10,271 nt of DNA from Pyronema omphalodes (Eukaryota; Ascomycota; Pezizomycetes; Pezizales; Pyronemataceae), in assembly GCA_024516155.1 (NCBI GenBank), contig JAJJXM010000231.1:1-10271 (forward strand), given 5' to 3'. Each line of letters opens with the position of its first letter. Within the stretch, counting starts at the first letter, position 1. The translations under genes and the position numbers were made by a program. The notes under the pieces were generated by a model. It made no database searches, was not told the origin of the DNA, and was given only the letters and a program-made list of their open reading frames with translations. Shown here piece by piece: positions 1-6,667 of the stretch.

Positions 1-112
1 ATTTGGTAATGCCATTCGGCTCAACGAATGCTCTGGCATCCTTTCAACGATGCATGAACGAGGTCTTAAGTGATTACCTCGACATCTTTTGCATCGCCTA
101 TCTCGACGATGT
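1..112 (+). pseudogene. Truncated Ty3/gypsy reverse transcriptase fragment
   Basis: A 37-codon open stretch in frame 3 covers the RT palm from the LVMPFG motif to the catalytic box, ending in YLDD (codons 99-110). It would be part of a pol polyprotein that copies element RNA into cDNA. Its reading enters from outside the window and is cut two bases after the second aspartate by an LTR in the opposite orientation starting at 113. Aligned by eye with the A element RT at 8418-8522, 31 of 36 residues agree (differences include S/L, L/P, C/W and D/N), so it belongs to family A or a close sister. It keeps the intact YLDD box that both longer RTs in the window have lost. The family call is firm; membership of exactly the same family is likely but unproven. 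Confidence 0.9.
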
Positions 113-293
113 TGTCAGAATCCGGCTACACGCAGGCGACAGGCGATACAATGGTCGGATTGCTATGCAATCAGGTTCGGCTCTGGACTTCTTGGTAAGT
201 TAGTCACGGGCTCAGGCAGTACTTACCTCGCACACAGGATGTCCCTGCAGCGTTGCCTTTCGTATGATCGTTGAGGACTGGTCTGAGTGGGGG

Positions 294-346
294 AATGGGT
301 AAGTATCTGCGATGGGTAAGTAGAGGGGATGGGGAAGTAGGTGGGA
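294..346 (-). repeat. Short degenerate tandem repeat in LTR leader
   Basis: Three imperfect copies of a unit containing ATGGGTAAGTA (17-18 bp spacing) lie in the R/U5 part of this LTR. On the LTR sense strand they read as C-rich TACTTACCCAT units. The plus A LTR has only one clear copy near 5240-5250, so copy number differs between the two LTRs. Confidence 0.55.
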
Positions 347-418
347 ATGGGCTGGGTTTGTGTTCACGGGTTAGATGATGAGACTTCAGCGTGTAGATAG
401 GATTGTGTAGATGGATAA

Positions 419-428
419 TTGATTGCGT
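419..428 (-). promoter_or_regulatory. Putative R start / self-primer sequence, LTR copy 1
   Basis: On the minus strand this reads ACGCAATCAA, identical to the 10-mer at 5153-5162 in the other A LTR and at the same distance from its TATA box. The conservation supports it as the 5' end of the element transcript. Confidence 0.5.
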
Positions 429-456
429 ACTAAACTAATGAAATACAAATGTCCCT

Positions 457-463
457 TTATATA
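457..463 (-). promoter_or_regulatory. TATA box of the reverse A LTR
   Basis: Minus-strand TATATAA sits in the same context as the box at 5118-5124. Transcription would start about 30 bases further left and run out of the LTR into 1-112, antisense to the broken RT. Confidence 0.65.
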
Positions 464-567
464 CCTTCGTTCCTGTGCTCATGTGATTTCCCAACTTATC
501 TGTCCCGCAGATATCCCATCCATCATGAGACACCCTTCGTTCCACCGTGACGTCCAATCCTAACTAA

Positions 568-660
568 AACATATACAAATCGCAGACAAAACATAAACAA
601 AACACAATACAAAACGTAACCAAAACATAATACAAAACCGTATTCCAAACATAAAGGTAA
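568..660 (-). repeat. T-rich U3 minisatellite, diverged copy
   Basis: The plus strand is a run of AAAACATAA/AAACACAATAC-type units. On the LTR sense strand it is TATGTTTTGT-like, the same array as at 4961-5016 but more diverged and with a different number of units. Confidence 0.65.
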
Positions 661-796
661 CCCTCCTCGTTCCATCCCGAACTTACCCCCTCGTCCTTCG
701 CCTAAACCCTAACTCCTCCCTCTCGCCTGACCCTAGCTCCAGCCCCTCGCCTGAACCCTAACCGTGACATACGACATCCCCAATGTCAGGCCTACG

Positions 797-817
797 AACC
801 ACAGCCCGGCTGTGGTT
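797..817. repeat. 21-bp palindrome near the LTR 5' end
   Basis: Arms AACCACAGCC (797-806) and GGCTGTGGTT (808-817) are perfect complements around a single base. The same palindrome is conserved at 4743-4763 in the other A LTR, although the sequence just inside it has diverged. It could be a protein-binding site or a hairpin; its function is unknown. Confidence 0.85.
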
Positions 818-839
818 ACAATTCCTCCCAGAAGCATAT

Positions 840-959
840 TGGCACGGCACACGGCTGACGAGCCGTTGTGTTGTTGCGTCACCATTGTGTTGTCGTTGTT
901 GTGGTTGACGTCGTGCCGTTGTCTTGCCGTGTTGTCTTGTGTTGTCGGTGTGTTGTTGT
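840..959 (+). mobile_element. 5' end of a B-family LTR, truncated
   Basis: These 120 bases match the first 120 bases of the B LTR at 960-1489 read on the minus strand, with about ten mismatches and no obvious indel. The match starts exactly at the LTR tip (TGGCACGG against TGTCACGG), so the left edge looks like a genuine insertion end, inside the A LTR at 113-839. The right edge is cut where the opposite-strand B LTR begins at 960. The piece is GTTGT-rich U3. Its own remainder should lie beyond the right end of the window. Confidence 0.85.
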
Positions 960-1141
960 TGTCAAGGAACTAAGAACGGACGTTCGAAGAACACACTGAA
1001 CACTACCGGCAGGGGGGGGACTAGGCGGGATCCGGGATACGGGAACGGAAGACAAGGACCGAAGTGCACGACAGACGGACGGCACACGAGACAAGGACAG
1101 GGACAAGGACAAGAATGACGTGAGACTTGAGAAGAGGAGTC

Positions 1142-1147
1142 TTTATT
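1142..1147 (-). promoter_or_regulatory. AATAAA polyadenylation-type signal in B LTR
   Basis: Minus-strand AATAAA (context CAAATAAAGAC) lies in the middle of the LTR downstream of the TATA-like box, where the end of R would be expected in an LTR transcript. Confidence 0.5.
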
Positions 1148-1211
1148 TGAAGGACAAGGCAAAGACACAAGACGTTCGATGGAGAACTCAACGACGGGGA
1201 GGCAAGCCTCC

Positions 1212-1218
1212 TTATGTA
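1212..1218 (-). promoter_or_regulatory. TATA-like box in B LTR
   Basis: Minus-strand TACATAA about 270 bases into the LTR is the only TATA-like sequence at a sensible place. It is a weak match and the start site is not defined. Confidence 0.35.
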
Positions 1219-1489
1219 CAAAGGGCGGCCAGTACTCTTGCTGGGCCGTCATCCAACATCGCTACATGACAGCTTCCGTTCTCCATCATTTCACCTGCGA
1301 CGCCACAGCTCTCTAGCTCATGGTACGTCATCCATCATCAGTCAGTCCATCAACAACAACGGCACGGCACACACAACACAACGACAACACAACACAACAC
1401 GGCAAGACAACGGCACGACGACAATCACAACAATGACAACACAATGGAGACGCAACAACACAATGGCTCGTCAGCCGTGTGCCGTGACA

Positions 1490-1500
1490 GTACCCCCCCG
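1490..1500 (-). promoter_or_regulatory. Polypurine tract of element B
   Basis: The minus strand reads CGGGGGGGTAC immediately before the LTR tip TGTCACGG and immediately after the pol stop codon (1501-1503). This is the expected primer for plus-strand DNA synthesis. The tight packing of stop, tract and LTR leaves no room for another gene. Confidence 0.75.
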
Positions 1501-1536
1501 TTAGGCTCGAGTTCCTACGAGAGGAGAAGGATTGTC

Positions 1537-1689
1537 TGGGTATAGTTGATGGAATCTCTCAGCGGCCTCCGTTTCCGACAGGTTCGTTTCCGGTTCCCAG
1601 GTTGGAGAGTCATGGCCGGTCCACTTGACGAGATACTGCAGGTTTCCTCTGGACCAACGGCTATCCAGAATTTCATCGACGAACCATTC
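1537..1689 (-). other. Chromodomain at the integrase C-terminus (B)
   Basis: The last 60 or so codons of B pol hold EEWFVDEILDSR, then YLVKWTGH, then TWEPETNL and a closing helix ending QLYP. These are the hallmark blocks of a chromodomain, with the aromatic positions W/F, W and W expected to form the methyl-lysine cage. In chromoviruses this domain tethers the integration complex to marked chromatin. It is intact here and lies downstream of both premature stops, so it would not be translated in frame from the pol start. Confidence 0.92.
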
Positions 1690-2220
1690 TTCTTCACCAT
1701 CTACTACTACCGGTAGGGGTGGTTGGATAATTTGGCCCGGGAGGGGGTCTGAAGGGGCTGGGGTTAGTAGGGATACGGGGAAGGTCCTGTGGTGTTTCAT
1801 TGTCTCCGGTATATCCAACTCGTAGGCGTGGGATCCAATGGGCCGAACCACGGTGAAGGGGCCTAGGTGCTTGTTTTCTAGTTTCTTTGAGTGGCGGCGG
1901 GTTCTTAGGTTGCGGGCGTCCAGCCATACCAGGTCTCCTGGTTTGAAGACCGGCGCGGGGAGTCGGGAATTGTCAGCGGCCTCCACGTGGCGGGCTTGGG
2001 CGTATTTCATTTCAGAGCGTAGGACGTCATGGATGTGCGACATTCCTTCCGCTACCTCCTTTGCTTTCACTGCTTCAGGATTGTCTGTCCTGATTTCCAA
2101 TTCGAAGGAGCATTTGGGGTGTCGGCCGTATACGGCGTAGAATGGGGACAGCGACGTCGTATCTGATACTTGCTTATTTGCGGCAAAGTCTGCCAGCGGT
2201 AAGAATTTCTTCCAGTCGTC

Positions 2221-2223
2221 TTA
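2221..2223 (-). other. Premature stop 2 in B pol
   Basis: An in-frame TAA lies after the integrase core (context VCYL then DDWKKFLPLA). A CAA to TAA transition is the simplest origin, given the glutamine or similar residue usual at this site. The same frame continues for another 240 codons to the true stop. Confidence 0.88.
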
Positions 2224-3573
2224 TAGATAACAGACGTACACGCGGAGATATTGCTCCGTAACCGCGTTGATTCTTTCTGTTTGGCCATCGGTCTGGGGGT
2301 GGAAAGCCGTGCTCGTGGCGATCTCCATGCCCATGCAATTTGCCAGGTGTTTCCAAAAGTGGGCAACAAATTGCGGGCCGCGGTCAGACACTACTGTGTC
2401 TGGCAGACCGTGCAGTTTGAATACGTTTTCCAGGAAGAGTTGTGCGAAACCTTGTGCGTCTATCGTGGAGTGACAGGGCACCAAGTGCCGCTGTTTCGTG
2501 AGTCGGCAAACGATCGCACATATTGCGTCGAAGCCATCTGATGTCGGGAGTCCAGTAACAAAGTCCACAGATATGTTCTGCCATGGATGGTGCGGGACCG
2601 GTAGGGGTTTCAAGGTTCCATACGGTGCGTGGCAGGTCACTTTTGTTCTTTTACAAATGTGGCAATTTCGGACGAATTGGTCCACATCTTTTCGCATCGA
2701 AGGCCAGTAGTAATTTCTGGCGAGGAGTTCGAAAGTCTTTGCACGGCCCGGGTGTCCCATGGTGGGGGGGTCGTGGTGATCTTGTAGTAGTTTTAATTGT
2801 AGTTTGTCCAGTGGAGGGACATAGAGACAGTCTCGATAGTACAATCCATTTTCCAACACGGAGCAGTCGGCGAGTGATATGTCCTTACAGATTTGTGTAC
2901 CGTCTTCCAGCATTCCCAACACTCGGTTTGGGAATGAATCTGTCTTGTAGCCCACCTTAAACAGGAGGTCCACTTCGGAGGGTGCAAGTTTCATGGGCGG
3001 GGTCATGCACAATTGGAAGTTTTGTGGCTTGAGGACAGCTTGCTGATTCGCTAGTATATATTCGTCTCCCTCTCCCGGGAGGTCGGCGGCTCGTCTCGTC
3101 AGGGCGTCCGGTTTCCCTCCCAACGTTCCAGGTCGGTAGGTGATGACAAAGTTGAACCGAGAGAGGAATTCGGACCAGAGTGCTTGTCGTCTGTTCAGTA
3201 GCTTTGTCGTCATAAAGTATTCGAGGTTCTTGTGGTCTGTCAATACTTTTATCGGGAAGGCGGAGCCCTCGAAGTGGGGACGCCATTCCTCGAAACATTG
3301 AACTATTGCCAGTAGTTCTTTGTCATAGATCTCATAGTTGCATTCTGCCGGGGAATGCTTTTTGGAATAAAACGCGACGGGATGTAACAGGTTATCGTTG
3401 TCGTATTGTGATAGCAGTCCAGCGGACACATAGTCGGATGCGTCTGTTTCTACTAGTATTGGTTTCTCGTAGTCGAAGTGCTTGAGAATTGGTGCTGAGG
3501 TAAATGCGTTCTTCAGTCGGTCGAAGGCGCTTTGCTGATCTTTACCCCAGGTAAAGGGAATTGCTTTGCCATC

Positions 3574-3576
3574 TTA
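3574..3576 (-). other. Premature stop 1 in B pol
   Basis: An in-frame TAA falls between RT and RNase H, just after the SPLTALTTR stretch. The frame on both sides is the same and the protein continues with DGKAIPFTWG, so this is a point change rather than a frameshift. Confidence 0.9.
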
Positions 3577-4742
3577 CCTTGTGGTCAAAGCTGTTAGAGG
3601 GGAGACTACTTTTGAGTAGTCCTTGATAAATCGTCGGTAGATGTTCGCGAAACCCAGGAACTCTTGGACCTGTTTCGGATTGGTTGGTTCCTTCCAATCT
3701 CTGACTGTCGCTACCTTGGAATCCATCATACGAGCGCCGTCGCGACCAATGTTGTACCCCAGGTACTGGACTTCGGCCTTAGCAAACTTACACTTCTCTG
3801 GTTTCAGGTGTAATTTTTCTTGTTTGAGTCGTTCCAGGATTTTTCGGACATGCGAGGTGTGACCGGGCTTTGTTTCCAAGAATACGAGGATATCGCCCAA
3901 GTATGCGGTACAAAACTGGTCCAGGTATGGTCGCAGTACATCATTGATGAATGCCTGGAAATCGGCAGGCGCGTTAGTGAGCCCAAAGGGCATCACTTTT
4001 GACTCAAATAGTCCGTACCTTGTGCGGAAGGCCGTTTTCCATTCTTCGCCTTCTGGCCTTCTAATCAAGTTATAGGCGCTGCGGACGTCTAGGGTTGTAA
4101 AATATTGGGCTTTGGAAAGATTCATCATCGTTTCCTGTATCAGTGGCAGTGGGTACCGATTATTTTCGGTCCCTTCATTCAATCTTCGGTAATCTACGCA
4201 TAGGTGTAAGGATCCGTCTGATTTCTTCACGAAGAATATCGGCGAGGCGGCTGATGATTTGGAGCGTTGTATAAAGCCTTTTTCCAAATTCTCGTCTAGC
4301 CATGCTTTTAGTGTCTGCAACTCGTTGCGTGATAACGAGTATAGGGGACCAAAGGGGGGAACGAATCCCTCTTTCAATGGAATCTTGTGGTCGTAGGGTC
4401 GGTGTGGGGGGAGTTCTTTCGCGTTGACTTCCTTGAACAGGTCGAGGTAGTCATGGTACTCTTCGGGGATCATGTCTTTTAGTTCTTCATCCGTGAGGGG
4501 GGGTCTGTCTTCCAAGGCGACGGTGATTTCGTCCAGCGATAGCGAGAAGAATGTCAGGTGTTCATCTTCTACCATCTCTTTGAAGTCGGAGATGGTTAGA
4601 CTTGAGATTGCTATTGGTGGTTCATCTGGAGGGTCGGGGACCGGGGTTTCCAATTCCGGCATGGAGTCTGTGTCGGGCTCGTGGGCGACGGGAGGGGGGC
4701 CCTGTCACGAACCGCTAGAGATATGCTTCTGGGAGGAATTGT

Positions 4743-4763
4743 AACCACAGCCGGGCTGTGGTT
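4743..4763. repeat. 21-bp palindrome, conserved in both A LTRs
   Basis: Perfect 10-bp arms AACCACAGCC and GGCTGTGGTT flank a single central base, 40 bases inside the LTR. The identical palindrome (with the complementary central base) is at 797-817. Confidence 0.85.
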
Positions 4764-4960
4764 CGTGGGTGTGACACTAGGGATGGCTTACGTCACGGTT
4801 AGGGTTTGGGCGAAGAGGTGGAGCTAGGGCTAGGCGAGAGGAGTGAGGGTTTAAGCGAAGGACAAGGGGGTAAGTGCGGGATGGAACGAGGAGGCTTTCC
4901 TCGGGGTTTGGAATATGGTTTTGCATTGTGTTTTGTTTATATTTCGTATCAGGTTTTGAT

Positions 4961-5016
4961 TATGTTTTGTATTATGTTTTGTTTATGTTTTGTATTATGT
5001 TTTGTTTATGTTTTAG
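4961..5016 (+). repeat. U3 minisatellite, 23-bp unit
   Basis: Two perfect 23-bp copies lie at 4961-4983 and 4984-5006, followed by a partial third to 5016. Each unit is made of two TATGTTTTG-type halves, and degenerate units extend left to about 4918. The position in U3, upstream of the TATA box, is where enhancer repeats of LTRs often lie. A regulatory role is inference. Confidence 0.85.
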
Positions 5017-5117
5017 TTAGGTTATGGGAGTCACGGTGGAGCGAAGGGTGTCTCATGATGGATGGAATATCTGCGGGACAGATAAGTTGGGAAATCACAT
5101 GAGCACAGGAACGAAGG

Positions 5118-5124
5118 TATATAA
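5118..5124 (+). promoter_or_regulatory. TATA box of the A 5' LTR
   Basis: TATATAA in the context GGTATATAAGGGG is conserved in the reverse LTR (457-463). A start about 30 bases downstream falls at 5148-5155, at or just before the conserved ACGCAATCAA. Confidence 0.75.
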
Positions 5125-5152
5125 GGGGACATTTGTATTTCATTAGTTTAGC

Positions 5153-5162
5153 ACGCAATCAA
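5153..5162 (+). promoter_or_regulatory. Putative transcript 5' end used as self-primer
   Basis: ACGCAATCAA lies 35 bases after the start of the TATA box and is complementary at 9 of 10 positions to 5453-5462, directly after the LTR. Tf1/sushi-group elements prime reverse transcription with the first ~11 bases of their own RNA folded onto this site. The start site itself is inferred from TATA distance only. Confidence 0.5.
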
Positions 5163-5451
5163 TAATCTATCTACACAATCCTATCTACACACTGCAGTTC
5201 TATCATCTGAACCGTGACCACAAACGCAGCCCATCCCAACATACTTACCCATTCCGAATACCCACCTATTCTCCCACCCGGATCGAGCTCCGACGATTCT
5301 ACCAGAGGCAACGCTGCAGGGACATCCTGTGTACAAGGTAAGTACTGCCTGAGCCCGCGAATAACTCACCTAGAAGTCCAGAGCCGAACCCGATTGCATA
5401 GCCAACTGACAGTTGTATCGCCTGTCGACTGTGTGTAGCCGGAGTCTGACA

Positions 5452-5546
5452 TTTGAATGCGTCCTCCGAACGACACCCGATACAACTAAGGAAGCACGAA
5501 GGGCTTCAACCGTAACCAAGAAAACAAATAAGCAACAACCAGTACC
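5452..5546 (+). other. Untranslated leader of element A
   Basis: This stretch lies between LTR and gag. It holds the putative primer-binding site and a ten-codon upstream ORF (ATG 5457, stop TAA 5487-5489). The rest is A/C-rich and I see no further coding sequence. Confidence 0.7.
5453..5462 (+). promoter_or_regulatory. Putative primer-binding site (self-priming type)
   Basis: TTGAATGCGT begins two bases after the LTR end, where a primer-binding site must be. It has no TGG start and I see no tRNA 3'-end match. It pairs with ACGCAATCAA at 5153-5162 except for one A:A mismatch. The base change that makes the mismatch also creates an ATG at 5457. Confidence 0.5.
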
Positions 5547-6629
5547 GTGGATCCGTTCCGATTGCAGGAGCTGAGCGAGGTTATTGAAAGGGAAGCCACC
5601 GGTCCAGCGATCCCAGTAACCCCCGAACACCGATCCCGCCCACAGACTCCGGATTCACCGGGACCAGTACAGATCCCCGAGGACATAGCATCCCTAATGG
5701 CCTCTCAACAAGGAACCAGTGGTATGACGCCACCCTCGGTCGTGATGACCCAGGAACAGCTCCAACAACTGTTCCAACAACTCACATATCCTCCCTCTCC
5801 GACCAGTAATCCCAAGGTCGAGGATCCCGAACTATATCACGGCGAGAGGACAAAACTTCGGGCTTTCCTGACTCAGTGCGAGCTGAAGTTCAACTGTGAA
5901 CCGAACAGGTTCGACAGTGACATTAAAAGGGTTAATTACGCTAGTTCGCGGTGTCGAGGAAATGCGTGGTCATGGATTGAGCCCTCCATCGAGAAGGGAA
6001 GAAGCACATATACCACCTGGGAGGCGTTCAAGACTGCCGTCTCGAGAGCATTTGGACAGGCGGACTCAAGGGAAGTGGCGAGGAGGAAATTGAAGAATCT
6101 CCGTCAGGGAAATCGGTCCGCCGCAGCGTACTGGGCCGAGTTCCAGAGAATTATCGCGGACCTGCGTTACAACGACGAAATCTACATTGATCAGTTCAGC
6201 GATGGACTTCATGTGGACGTGCAAAGACAACTCGCCATCCTCGAGACCCGTCCAACGAAGATAATCGACTTCGCAAACAAAGCAATTGCGTTGGGCAACC
6301 GGCTGTTCAATTTCCGGACTCTGCGAAACCGATTTGAACCTCAGTACCAGAATTTCCATCCGAAGAACGGCCACCAGGGATCGACTTTCTCAGAACCCGA
6401 TCCAATGGAACTGGATGCCACTGGGAGGGGCAGGCCTAGGGATAGGACCGAGGAAGAAAAACGACGCAAAAACAATGAATGTTTCAACTGCGGGAAAACG
6501 GGCCACTATGCCGCAAAATGCCCCCACAAGAAACCAATGGGGGAACGAAGGGCGTACTGGGCGGCAGAAGCCAACATCGACGAGCAACAAGTCGAAGAAA
6601 GAATGGGAAAAGAGGATCCCCAGGAGTAA
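5547..6629 (+). CDS. gag: A element Gag (capsid and CCHC nucleocapsid)
   Basis: A 360-codon frame encodes the structural protein that packages element RNA. After a proline-rich N-terminus with a glutamine-rich stretch (QEQLQQLFQQL), the retrotransposon-gag capsid domain spans roughly residues 90-230 and includes WSWIEPS and the AFG and LRQG segments. A basic linker then leads to a CCHC zinc knuckle at C312, C315, H320 and C325. The frame opens at GTG (5547); a stop at 5529-5531 lies just upstream and no in-frame ATG occurs before 5697. The context ACC-GTG-G matches a strong eukaryotic start context with A changed to G, so the start codon is probably mutated. The frame itself is intact. It ends at TAA 6627-6629, which lies inside the frameshift stem, and overlaps pol. 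Gag identity is secure; translatability of this copy is doubtful. Confidence 0.9.
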   Translation: MDPFRLQELSEVIEREATGPAIPVTPEHRSRPQTPDSPGPVQIPEDIASLMASQQGTSGMTPPSVVMTQEQLQQLFQQLTYPPSPTSNPKVEDPELYHGERTKLRAFLTQCELKFNCEPNRFDSDIKRVNYASSRCRGNAWSWIEPSIEKGRSTYTTWEAFKTAVSRAFGQADSREVARRKLKNLRQGNRSAAAYWAEFQRIIADLRYNDEIYIDQFSDGLHVDVQRQLAILETRPTKIIDFANKAIALGNRLFNFRTLRNRFEPQYQNFHPKNGHQGSTFSEPDPMELDATGRGRPRDRTEEEKRRKNNECFNCGKTGHYAAKCPHKKPMGERRAYWAAEANIDEQQVEERMGKEDPQE

Positions 6630-6667
6630 AAGAACAAGGTGGACTCCTGGGGACGAAGAGTTCCGCC
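6605..6667 (+). promoter_or_regulatory. Candidate -1 ribosomal frameshift signal, gag to pol
   Basis: The heptamer G GGA AAA (6605-6611) sits in the gag frame exactly as X XXY YYZ (codons ATG GGA AAA). After a 5-base spacer, a perfect 11-bp stem follows: 6617-6627 pairs with 6643-6653 around a 15-base loop, and the gag stop lies at the top of the 5' arm. The loop's GGTGG (6638-6642) can also pair with CCGCC (6663-6667) using one G:U, which would make an H-type pseudoknot. A -1 shift here enters the frame that encodes the protease region. A -1 gag-pol overlap is known in several fungal Ty3/gypsy elements. Activity is inferred from structure alone. Confidence 0.75.

Larger units (their letters stand above)
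113..839 (-). mobile_element. A-family LTR, reverse orientation, 5' tip missing
   Basis: The reverse complement of this stretch matches the A LTR at 4703-5451 along its whole length. Shared landmarks are a 21-bp palindrome, a T-rich U3 minisatellite, the TATATAA box, the ACGCAATCAA start of R, and a U5 ending in TCTGACA (here at 113-119). The first 18 bases of the LTR are absent at the 839 end, where a B-family LTR begins. It is therefore a solo LTR, or the 3' LTR of a minus-strand A element whose remainder was displaced to the right. Its promoter points leftwards, antisense to the RT fragment at 1-112. The copies differ by many substitutions and small indels, so they are not a recent pair. 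Confidence 0.9.
960..1489 (-). mobile_element. Complete B-family 3' LTR
   Basis: On the minus strand this 530-bp LTR starts TGTCACGG (1489 downwards) and ends CTTGACA at 960, giving the TGTCA/TGACA termini of the family. It directly follows a polypurine tract (1490-1500) and the stop of the B pol gene, which fixes it as the 3' LTR of the minus-strand B element. U3 is a low-complexity TTGTG/CAACA run, followed by a weak TATA-like box and an AATAAA motif. The matching 5' LTR is not in the window because the B element is cut at 4702. Several open frames across it (for example 962-1252 minus and 1214-1504 plus) have no protein-like features. Confidence 0.9.
960..4702 (-). mobile_element. B element: 5'-truncated chromovirus retrotransposon
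   Basis: In transcript order the remnant holds most of pol, the polypurine tract and the 3' LTR. Gag, protease and the 5' LTR are absent because an A element begins at 4703, inside the B pol frame. The 3' LTR touches GTTGT (955-959), the expected target duplication of a 5-bp-duplicating Ty3/gypsy insertion. The other copy would be outside the window. The host sequence at that insertion point is itself a B LTR in the opposite orientation. Confidence 0.88.
1501..4702 (-). pseudogene. pol: B element pol: RT, RNase H, integrase, chromodomain
   Basis: One continuous minus frame of about 1066 codons runs from the A LTR junction at 4702 to the stop at 1501-1503, broken only by in-frame stops TAA at 3574-3576 and TAA at 2221-2223. 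It is also open upstream of the methionine at 4662, through a proline-rich stretch, so that methionine is not a true start and the gene is cut at its 5' side. Order: RT (about 4420-3700) with a mutated catalytic box YLGD (3892-3903); RNase H with D in TDASD, E at 3316-3318, D at 3235-3237 and D at 3106-3108; integrase HHCC finger (H near 2752-2754, C at 2662-2664 and 2653-2655); core D 2563-2565, D 2383-2385, E 2275-2277, a DD35E spacing; a GPF module near 1858-1866; a C-terminal chromodomain. Two stops and the RT change mean it cannot encode a working polyprotein. Confidence 0.93.
4703..5451 (+). mobile_element. Complete A-family 5' LTR
   Basis: This 749-bp LTR begins TGTCACGA and ends TCTGACA. 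The left edge is fixed by the interruption of the B pol frame. The right edge is fixed by the point where similarity to the reverse copy at 113-839 stops. It contains a 21-bp palindrome, a T-rich minisatellite, a TATATAA box and a conserved R start, so it has the parts of a polymerase II promoter. The purine run GGGAGGGGGGCCC just before it belongs to the B pol coding strand and is not the A element's own polypurine tract. Confidence 0.92.

Noticed and set aside
661..770. CCCTAAC/TTAGGG motifs suggesting telomere repeats
   Set aside because: Only isolated single units occur, and the same units are in the A LTR at 4795-4855, so they are part of the LTR.
962..1252. 96-codon minus ORF and overlapping ORFs in 879-1504
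   Set aside because: They lie wholly within B LTR sequence, are low-complexity, cross LTR junctions or run against the LTR, and have no family features.
4691..4702. Purine run GGGAGGGGGGCC before the A LTR looking like a polypurine tract
   Set aside because: It is the antisense of proline codons in the B pol frame, which is open up to 4702. The LTR is followed by a leader and gag, so it is a 5' LTR.
5338..5373. A 36-base mini-intron from GTAAGT to CCTAG in the LTR
   Set aside because: It is shorter than usual fungal introns. The longer alternative ending at 5438 is kept as a weak finding.
113..5451. Inverted A LTRs read as terminal inverted repeats of one DNA transposon
   Set aside because: Each copy has LTR internal structure (TATA, R, U5), lies at a separate junction, and the right copy is the 5' LTR of a retroelement. 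No transposase is present between them.
5452..5475. tRNA-type primer-binding site
   Set aside because: There is no TGG start next to the LTR end and no tRNA 3'-terminal match that I could recognise. The self-priming match fits better.
5370..5630. 86-codon minus ORF resembling the end of the ORF at 3-203
   Set aside because: The shared peptide is LTR U5 read on the same relative strand in both places, so it reflects the LTR repeat and is not a gene.
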